Origin: Macrolepiota albuminosa
Taxonomy: Eukaryota > Basidiomycota > Agaricomycetes > Agaricales > Agaricaceae
NCBI GenBank assembly: GCA_027475525.1
Contig: JAMWFC010000117.1
Coordinates: forward strand, 4,078,183 to 4,142,182
Direction of reading: 5' to 3'
DNA length: 64,000 nucleotides
Shown here: positions 57,746 to 64,000 of the stretch, in pieces
How the letters are laid out: the number at the start of each line of letters is the position of its first letter
Position numbering within the stretch: the first letter of the stretch is position 1
Program-made: the position numbers and the translations under genes
The notes under the pieces: model-generated
Databases searched by the model: none
Told to the model about the DNA's origin: nothing
What the model saw: the letters and a program-made list of their open reading frames with translations, nothing else

Positions 57746-57995
57746 TGTAACGGAGTCATCCGTGTTCTTAGCGTCAACGACACTATAATCATTTAGTAGA
57801 GTATTACATAAGACAACATCTTGTTTTCACTCTAAGTACTAGTCAATCCGATACTGCGGTCTGATTTAGCACTTGTGTGATACACACAAGATAGTTCTAG
57901 TTTTCACTCTAAGTACTAGTCAATCCGATACTGCGGTCTGATTTAGCACTTGTGTGATACACACAAGATAGTTCTAGCCCGTAACTCCGGTTACA
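57746..57995 (+). repeat. 5' LTR of gypsy element H
   Basis: TGTAACGGAGTC...CTCCGGTTACA, about 250 bp as assembled and including a 77-bp tandem duplication. The first and last bases form the short inverted repeat TGTAAC/GTTACA. Confidence 0.85.
57823..57977. repeat. 77-bp exact tandem duplication (LTR H)
   Basis: Unit 57824-57900 is repeated exactly at 57901-57977. Without it the LTR would be about 173 bp. Confidence 0.95.
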
Positions 57996-58106
57996 TTTTT
58001 TTAAATCTTCTGCTATCGGCTTTAGACTCTAGGCTTGTTACCGACTAGGCAACTATCATCAAAACCTCTCGATTCTCTGTTGGCATCACGTTGAAAACGT
58101 GCTTCC

Positions 58107-59652
58107 ATGACTGGCTCTCTTGATCCGGATCCTCCGTTCCCAGCTGCAGACGCAGGTGACTTACCTGTGCTTCAGGCTGTGAAGACGCAATCTGCGTCAG
58201 CATACCAACCTCCGCCAAAGCGGGACAAAAAGACCCCTCACGATGTCAGCGCGAGCTTTGGAATGCCTGGTGGGCTATCCGTATCATGGATGATGTCCAT
58301 TGTACGACCTGGTGGAAAACCAGGAGAGAGATCCGCGGTCTCAGGAGTGTCGCTGCCAGCAAGCCAAATGCCTTCACTAATGTATCCGGTATTGCCCGAG
58401 AGCTCTTCAGCTCCCTCTGAGGGTCAACCGGACGTTACCCAGTACTCGGAAATGGTACAAGGCAGCGCGTTTGCGCATAGCACCCCATTCTGGACTGCAC
58501 CTATGGAACGGCATTTGGAATATGTAATGCTGCCACTGAACCGGGACTGTCGTTGTTGACAACACAAGGACAGAAGCAAGGACCAGCAATAGTGGTCAGT
58601 AGGGAGGACGACAATGTCGTAGGGTTGGAAAAGGCGTCGCCAGCGCCTGGAATTCCAGAGTTGCACAGACGGGCCAGCAAACAGCCGCAAGTGAGGCATG
58701 ACGGCCTCAGGAGAGTTATGGACTTAGAGTCCGAGTTGGAGTCCTCAGATGATGAGGAAAGCAAAAGGTCGCATTCGACCTTGTCTATCCAGTTACAGCT
58801 GGTGTTGGACCGATATCTGTCGGTCGCGAAGGAATCGACACGAAAGCGTCTTCAGCTTTATGTAGTGAAGCACTTACAGTTGCTGGCTGCTAGGAGCCAC
58901 AATGTACCCCGTGCAGATTCAAGCGTCTTCAGCTTTATGTAGTGAAGCACTTACAGTTGCTGGCTGCTAGGAGCCACAATGTACCCCGTGCAGATTCAAA
59001 TGAATATATCAAATTGTTTGTGCTCGAACTCAAAGTGGTTGAATACCTCAAGTGCAAAGCAGCGCGAGGGTCAGCAGTCTCAACGGCTACTCCAGCTGAC
59101 TCAGTAGAATGTGAGATGAGTGTGCGCAGACGAGCACCATTAATTGCGGACACGATGGATTTACTCAATGAGCCTCGTCAGGCTAATGAGTCTCAGCAAG
59201 ACTACGTTTGGCGTCAGAACACCGCAAACTGTCAATGCATTGTTAGCGGAGTGCCTCAGCAGGCATTGTCTGAGGTGGAGACTGTAACGACGACTCCGGC
59301 AGAGCCAGAGGCACTACTTGTAGTGCAGGAGGTTAAGACACCTTGTAAGCAAGTTACAATCAAGGAAGAGGTGGACAAAGTCCACATTCTTGAGGAGCGA
59401 ACACGACCATGACAGGTAGTGTGACGCATCCACCTAGTGGACAACTGGAATCAACGCGTCAATTACCAGAGAATACGCAATCAGGACTTGCGCGATCATG
59501 GTGAGTCGTTAATTGACGACCAAGGGGTAGTCTTTGAAGGGCATGAGGGTGTAACGCCTGTTGATGATATGTGGCGACAATTCGTGGCTCGGACGGCTGA
59601 ACCAGACAGAGGTTCGGGTGGTAGTGATGATAGTAGTGATCACTACGAATGA
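58107..59652 (+). pseudogene. gypsy H gag, N-terminal domain
   Basis: It starts MTGSLDPDPPFPAADAGDLP and is continued by open frames 58553-58942, 58942-59412 and 59437-59652. It is Ser/Pro/Glu-rich. It contains RKRLQLYVVKHLQLLAARSH (duplicated by the 77-bp repeat at 58844) and ends near DDMWRQFVARTAEPD, which parallels element A gag (DEMCRQFV). Frame changes at about 58555, 58920 and 59412 break it. Confidence 0.7.
58844..58999. repeat. 77-bp exact tandem duplication (gag H)
   Basis: Copies 58844-58920 and 58921-58997 are identical. Confidence 0.95.
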
Positions 59653-59860
59653 GGGGAGCCAAGTCGTCGCAATAACGACGGTGGAGGTCGTGATCGCAAA
59701 AATAACAATTGAGATGATAATAATCGTCGTAATAGTGGCAGGCAGGCTGGTGGAGCACCAGAGGAGCCACAAGTAGGGCAACAGCCCACCCCACGGCCAG
59801 AACGAACGGCCAATGAACACCTGTTTCGCAGTCCTCGGGCATTTTTGATGCCCGCACCTT

Positions 59861-60919
59861 ATGAATTGCATGAAACTACCGGGAATGAATGAAGCGGTCA
59901 GGATCCATATGGATCATATGCATGACCGCCTCACTCGTCTGGTGGATGACTCCCTTGGAGTCAGATTTAAGTTTCCTGCTAGGGTAAGTCCCTGTAAATC
60001 TGATGGTAAGCACATACGTGCGTATGCTGGAGGACATAGGTTCTCTCAACTGGAGGACTGGGCCATGGACGTGTGCTACCACCTCGCAGCCTGCTGCTAT
60101 GGTGGAGACGACATGGACCAGGAGAGGATATTTGTGCTACACGAATTTATGGAGGGAGAGGCTCGGAATTGGTTCCGTCGCCATGTTCTCCACATTAATC
60201 GCGACAAACCGCATTGGACATTTAAGGAAGTCCTGATAGGACTGTACAATCGTTTCGTCAACACTGCTACGATGCAGGAAGCTCATGATGCCTTTAGAAA
60301 GGCAGTGTATGACGCTAAGACTGGCGTCCAGACCTTTTATGATGACCTGGTGGGTCATGCACAGAATATGGCCGTCTATTCAGACGAATACACTATACGC
60401 GAGACATTCCTGGATGGAATACCCGCAGACATGAGGAGAGCGTTGATACGCGACGACAATTTGTCTCCGGAGGTCAATACTGTGACCGAATTCTTGGCGT
60501 ATGCCATCTGTTATGAGCAGTCAACATGGACAGCAAACTATTATGAGCAGCGGAGTTCCCGGCGAGGAACTGTGAACCGTCAGGCAGTGAAGATGGGAAC
60601 CTTCCTGGCCAAATGGACGGAGATGGAGAACAATCGCAATCCGCGATTCGTTGTTCGCAAGACAATTCCTGGAGGCCAACGGCCTCAATCAAAGCCTGCT
60701 GGACAATTGCCAGCGAAGAATAGCCGACCCTTTTCGGGTCAGAATCAAGTAGCACCGAGAGGAGTGGTGGCGCCTGCAGCGCGGATGACAGGCAAACCCG
60801 CTGGGGTTTCAGGAGCGGTCCAGAGAAGGCCTGCAGGGGATTCCTCAGCGTGCTACAATTGTGGCAGGAGCGGACATTTCACTAAGGAATGCCCCGCCCT
60901 TCCTAAGGCACACATCTGA
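59861..60919 (+). CDS. gypsy H gag capsid and zinc knuckle
   Basis: A 352-codon open frame. Its capsid-like helical domain (residues about 50-215) includes RIFVLHEFMEGEARNWFRRH and ETFLDGIPADMRRALIRDDN. A basic, Gly/Gln/Pro-rich linker follows, then zinc knuckle CYNCGRSGHFTKEC near the end (C-X2-C-X4-H-X4-C). It is the intact counterpart of the broken region 2809-4152 in element A. An upstream stop at about 59889 separates it from the N-terminal gag part. Confidence 0.85.
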   Translation: MNCMKLPGMNEAVRIHMDHMHDRLTRLVDDSLGVRFKFPARVSPCKSDGKHIRAYAGGHRFSQLEDWAMDVCYHLAACCYGGDDMDQERIFVLHEFMEGEARNWFRRHVLHINRDKPHWTFKEVLIGLYNRFVNTATMQEAHDAFRKAVYDAKTGVQTFYDDLVGHAQNMAVYSDEYTIRETFLDGIPADMRRALIRDDNLSPEVNTVTEFLAYAICYEQSTWTANYYEQRSSRRGTVNRQAVKMGTFLAKWTEMENNRNPRFVVRKTIPGGQRPQSKPAGQLPAKNSRPFSGQNQVAPRGVVAPAARMTGKPAGVSGAVQRRPAGDSSACYNCGRSGHFTKECPALPKAHI

Positions 60920-61027
60920 GCGGCCCATACAGCTGCAGCACCGAGTGATGTCGTCAGTGATGACGAAGACAATGAAGTCATTGACGACACGGAGGAGGAG
61001 CCGCAAGTAGAGGCTGACGGGTCGGAA

Positions 61028-61672
61028 GTGGATGATGCCAAGAGCGTCCAGATTGATGGCGACAAATATGTCGCAGTGGACGTGTATGACAGCGACTATT
61101 ATGCTCGTGAAGACGAGGAAGAACACCTGTTTGCACTGACTGAGTGCCGTGGAGATCAGCGCGTCCGAATGAGACGTGTAACCCTGCAGAAGGCAACTAA
61201 TAAGTTGCACAGGCCACGCTATACTCCCGAGGAGAAGGAGTGCCTGGTCACGTATGTTGATGTCAATGGACATCCGGCATGGACGTTGTGGGACTCGGGG
61301 AGTACCACTATGGGCATTACGCCCCAGTTTGCTCACGTCAACACGATTCGCATTCATGAACTGGAGGAGCCATTGATGCTCCAACTGGGGACTGTTGGGA
61401 GTCGCGCTATGGTACAGTTTGGCGCGGAAGTGAGAATGAAGATGGCAGGGACATTGACGAAGGAATATGTGGATATAGCAAATTTTGATCGCTACAACAT
61501 GATTATCGGCACGCCGTTCATGCGTAAGAACAAGGTGTCGCTGGATTTTGTGAACGACATGGTCATTGTGAATGGTACGCCTGTGAAGGCGGAGAAAGTG
61601 GTGCTGAACGACACAGATAGTCGTTTGAGGTGCTATCGCGCAACTGAAAAGCGGCGTGATGAGCGCAACTGA
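61028..61672 (+). CDS. gypsy H aspartic protease
   Basis: A 214-codon frame. The acidic N-terminal part is followed by VDVNGHPAWTLWDSGSTTMG with the catalytic DSG, a flap-like LMLQLGTVGSRAMVQFGAEV, and FDRYNMIIGTPFMRKNKVSL containing the second conserved protease block (hydrophobic-hydrophobic-G). The family is the retropepsin-like proteases of gypsy elements that mature Gag-Pol. Confidence 0.85.
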   Translation: MDDAKSVQIDGDKYVAVDVYDSDYYAREDEEEHLFALTECRGDQRVRMRRVTLQKATNKLHRPRYTPEEKECLVTYVDVNGHPAWTLWDSGSTTMGITPQFAHVNTIRIHELEEPLMLQLGTVGSRAMVQFGAEVRMKMAGTLTKEYVDIANFDRYNMIIGTPFMRKNKVSLDFVNDMVIVNGTPVKAEKVVLNDTDSRLRCYRATEKRRDERN

Positions 61673-61705
61673 CTAGATGGTTGCAGGAGAGCGACTGTAC
61701 AGGAG

Positions 61706-63234
61706 GTGGAGGACAAACAGGTCCCACCGAAAAGCCTGCTGGCAGACTTGCCGGCTATACTGATGTCTGAGGAAGAGTTTCAAGGAACTCTGAAGAAGGG
61801 GAAGCACCCGGATGTGACTGGGTGTACCAATGGAAAGCCTAAACAGGCTGTGCAGTGCAAGAATGAGCGTAGTAAACGCGTGGTGGAGTCGCTGGAATGC
61901 CAGCCGACTAGCTCTCAAGTGAAGGTTGAGGACCTCGTCAAGGACGAAGTATACAGTACGATGGGAACTGTGGGTAGCATTAGGTCGCTAATGGACCGAC
62001 CAGTGCCTCGGCCAGAAGTGCAATGGGCATATGACCCACGAATGCCACGGGAGTGGAATGAGTTGGTAGCGTCAATGGTGACGCAGGCTATGGGAAGGGT
62101 GCAGGCAACCCAGACAGGAGAAGTATACCGTCACGCACGAGAGGACGAGATTTCCGAAACATCGGATATTGTATTTGACGGACTCTCGCTGAAAGCGAGA
62201 AGCGTGCAGTTGTCAGCGAATATGACAAGGAAACAACCGGTTGTAAAGTTGAATCCGGGAGATCTCACAGAGGAGCACGTACGTGCCTTATGGGAGCAAT
62301 TTGAACCAAAGGCTCAACCACGTATAGCACGCGTAGCCAAAGGAAAAGGTAAGGCTTTGAGCCTTACAGAGGAGGATATTCCTCGATTGCGCCAGCAATG
62401 GCAACTGGAGTTTGCTGATATTGTCAATGGAACGAAGGAAGAGCTTCCTCCATGGTGGGAGGTTAATCATGAGATCAACCTCATTGACGATAACAAGCAG
62501 TACAAGTATCATTTGCCTCGCTGCCCGCGAGCACTTCAGGATCAACTTCGTGAAAAGACATTGACGATAACAAGCAGTACAAGTATCATTTGCCTCGCTG
62601 CCCGCGAGCACTTCAGGATCAACTTCGTGAAAAGACAAATAGATACATAAACGCAAAGTGGTGGGAACCACGACCAGCAGTGCAAGCTGCACCATTGCTT
62701 TGTATTCCCAAGAAGGATGGAACGTTACGGACTGCATTGGATGCACGACAGCACAATGATAATACTGTCAAGGATGTAACACCTCTTCCAGATCAGGAAG
62801 TAATACGAGAAGATGTCGCGACAGCAAAGTATAGGTCAAAAATCGACCTCACAGACGCGTACGAACAGGTTCACATTCACGAAGAGGATATACCAAAGAC
62901 ACTGTTTTCGTCCCTGATGGGGATGTTTGTGAGTAACATCATGCAGATTGGTGATTGTAATGCACCAGCGACATTTCAGAGGTTAATGACCTCAATCTTC
63001 CGAGATGTAATCGGGAAGTTCATGCATGTCTATTTAGACGATATATTCATATTTTCTGACTCCATTGAGGAGCATGAGCAGCACCTACGAGTCGTATTTG
63101 AACGGCTACGGAAGGCCAGTCTCTATCTCAAATGGAAGAAGTGTGAGTTGTACGCAACAAGTATAGATTGTCTCGGTTACGTCATTGACGGGAAGGGCAT
63201 TCATCCGGATATGGATAAACTTGACCGAATCTGA
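61706..63234 (+). pseudogene. gypsy H reverse transcriptase
   Basis: The linker (WAYDPRMPREWNEL) is followed by RT fingers and palm: LLCIPKKDGTLRTALDARQH, YRSKIDLTDAYEQVHI, NAPATFQRLMTSIFRDVIG and the active site VYLDDIFIFSD (about 63030), then FERLRKASLYLKWKKCEL. A 77-bp duplication at 62482-62635 forces a switch of frame near 62600, and TGA at 63232 replaces the Gln codon of RIQEW seen in element A. Confidence 0.9.
62482..62636. repeat. 77-bp exact tandem duplication (RT H)
   Basis: Copies 62482-62558 and 62559-62635 are identical. The stretch before NRYINAKWW (YKYHLPRCPRALQDQLREKT) is encoded twice in different frames. Confidence 0.95.
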
Positions 63235-63344
63235 GAGTGGCGTACTCCATGCACATATAATGATATCCAACGATTTGTCGGACTGGTGAACTATATTGGC
63301 AACTTCTTGCCAGACATCACTGCATACACCGGGCCACTTATGGC

Positions 63345-63499
63345 CATGACCCAGAATGGGTCACCGTTTCATTGGAGACCACTGCATCAGCGGTGTTTTG
63401 AGATGATTAAGCGCATATGCACATGACCCAGAATGGGTCACCGTTTCATTGGAGACCACTGCATCAGCGGTGTTTTGAGATGATTAAGCGCATATGCAC
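63345..63499. repeat. 77-bp exact tandem duplication (RNase H, H)
   Basis: Copies 63345-63421 and 63422-63498 are identical. Confidence 0.95.
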
Positions 63500-63842
63500 G
63501 AAAACGCCGGTCATCCGGCCAATTGACCCACGCATCGACGAGCCCATCTGGCTCATTTGCGATGCGTCGAAGACTGGGGTTGGGGCCATGTTTGGCCAGG
63601 GTAAAACATGGCAGACTTGCCGACCAGCAGGATTTATGTCCTGTAAATTCACTGCTGCTCAGCAGAATTATGCTGTGCACGAGTTAGAAACACTCGCAAT
63701 CCTGGAAGCCCTCCTAAAGTGGGAGGATAAACTGATGGGATATAAGATCCACATTATTACGGATCACAAAGCACTAGAGTTCTTCAAGACTCAGGTGCAC
63801 CTGTCTCCACGACAACGTCGCTGGATCAACTACATGTCGCGG

Positions 63843-63996
63843 TACCAGTTCGACATCACCTATGTAAAAGGTGAATTGAACAAAGTGGCAGATTGCCTAT
63901 CTCGATATTTCGAGAGTGATACCAGTTCGACATCACCTATGTAAAAGGTGAATTGAACAAAGTGGCAGATTGCCTATCTCGATATTTCGAGAGTGA
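63843..63996. repeat. 77-bp exact tandem duplication at window end
   Basis: Copies 63843-63919 and 63920-63996 are identical. Confidence 0.95.
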
Positions 63997-64000
63997 TACT

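Larger units (their letters stand above)
57746..64000 (+). mobile_element. Ty3/gypsy LTR retrotransposon H, runs off window
   Basis: Same family as element A (1-6081), in the opposite orientation and better preserved. LTR, gag, zinc knuckle, protease, RT and RNase H follow in order. Integrase and 3' LTR lie beyond 64000. Frames are broken mainly at 77-bp duplications (58844, 62482, 63345, 63843) and a few point changes. Confidence 0.93.
63235..64000 (+). pseudogene. gypsy H RNase H domain, truncated by window end
   Basis: Contains NDIQRFVGLVNYIGNFLPDI (RT connection), CDASKTGVGAMFGQG, FTAAQQNYAVHELETLAILE, HIITDHKALEFFKTQ and GELNKVADCLSRYFESD. 77-bp duplications at 63345 and 63843 interrupt it, and the second runs to the window end. 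Confidence 0.88.

Noticed and set aside
288..63996. 77-bp duplications as a CRISPR-like array, programmed recoding or diversity-generating system
   Set aside because: Each site has only two adjacent copies of its own local sequence. There are no spacers, no shared repeat and no associated genes.

Overview
The window reads as genomic DNA of a filamentous basidiomycete, most likely an Agaricomycete (mushroom-forming fungus). Host genes have many short introns with GT..AG (occasionally GC..AG) borders. The recognisable ones are typical fungal proteins: a WD40 TFIIIC-type subunit, COG6 of the Golgi tethering complex, a CE9-type amidohydrolase, and a pair of DUF6534-type membrane proteins of a family abundant in mushrooms. 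More than half of the window is transposable elements. I see no rRNA, tRNA, CRISPR array or bacterial-type system. Species cannot be fixed from the sequence alone.

Layout. 1-6081: a Ty3/gypsy element on the minus strand (RNase H at the left edge, gag and LTR at the right). 6082-8076: a heavily CpG-depleted plus-strand pol remnant of the same family. 8077-11542: a decayed Tc1/mariner element with long inverted-repeat ends, carrying a reverse solo LTR (10475-10967) and an unexplained insertion of about 1.15 kb. 11692-13655: DUF6534-type gene copy A (minus, AT-rich, decaying splice sites). 15056-18080: TFIIIC WD40 subunit (minus). 18600-23479: a very young Ty1/copia element (minus, LTRs differing at one base, 5-bp TSD TTTTG, one nonsense codon). 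23573-25601: DUF6534-type copy B (minus). 26170-29669: large coiled-coil protein (minus). 30013-33688: CE9/amidohydrolase (minus). 35213-37971: three hypothetical ORFs. 38539-41250: COG6 (minus). 41335-42146: small Lys-rich coiled-coil gene (plus), divergent from COG6.

42950-56968 is a nested transposon stack. A Tc1/mariner element (TA target duplication) is split by a gypsy chromovirus (43764-54660, TSD GCTAC). That chromovirus holds a reverse solo LTR (45020-45542, TSD GTTTT) and a second chromovirus start (46771), apparently fused by recombination. The right arm of the Tc1 holds another Tc1 (55129-56673, TA TSD). 56971-57640 repeats the same LTR/Tc1 junction as an older fragment. 57746-64000 is a plus-strand gypsy element of the same family as the one at the left edge, running off the window.

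The most striking cross-cutting signal is a set of at least sixteen tandem duplications, all with a period of exactly 77 bp, twelve of them perfect. They occur in unrelated elements and also in two host genes, which they frameshift. This looks like unmerged k-mer overlaps left by a short-read assembler rather than biology, and it affects how 'broken' many ORFs here really are. A second signal is CpG-to-TpG/CpA decay across about 5.9-13.7 kb that covers dead transposons and also the adjacent gene copy A, suggesting methylation or RIP-like mutation spreading from repeats into a host gene.
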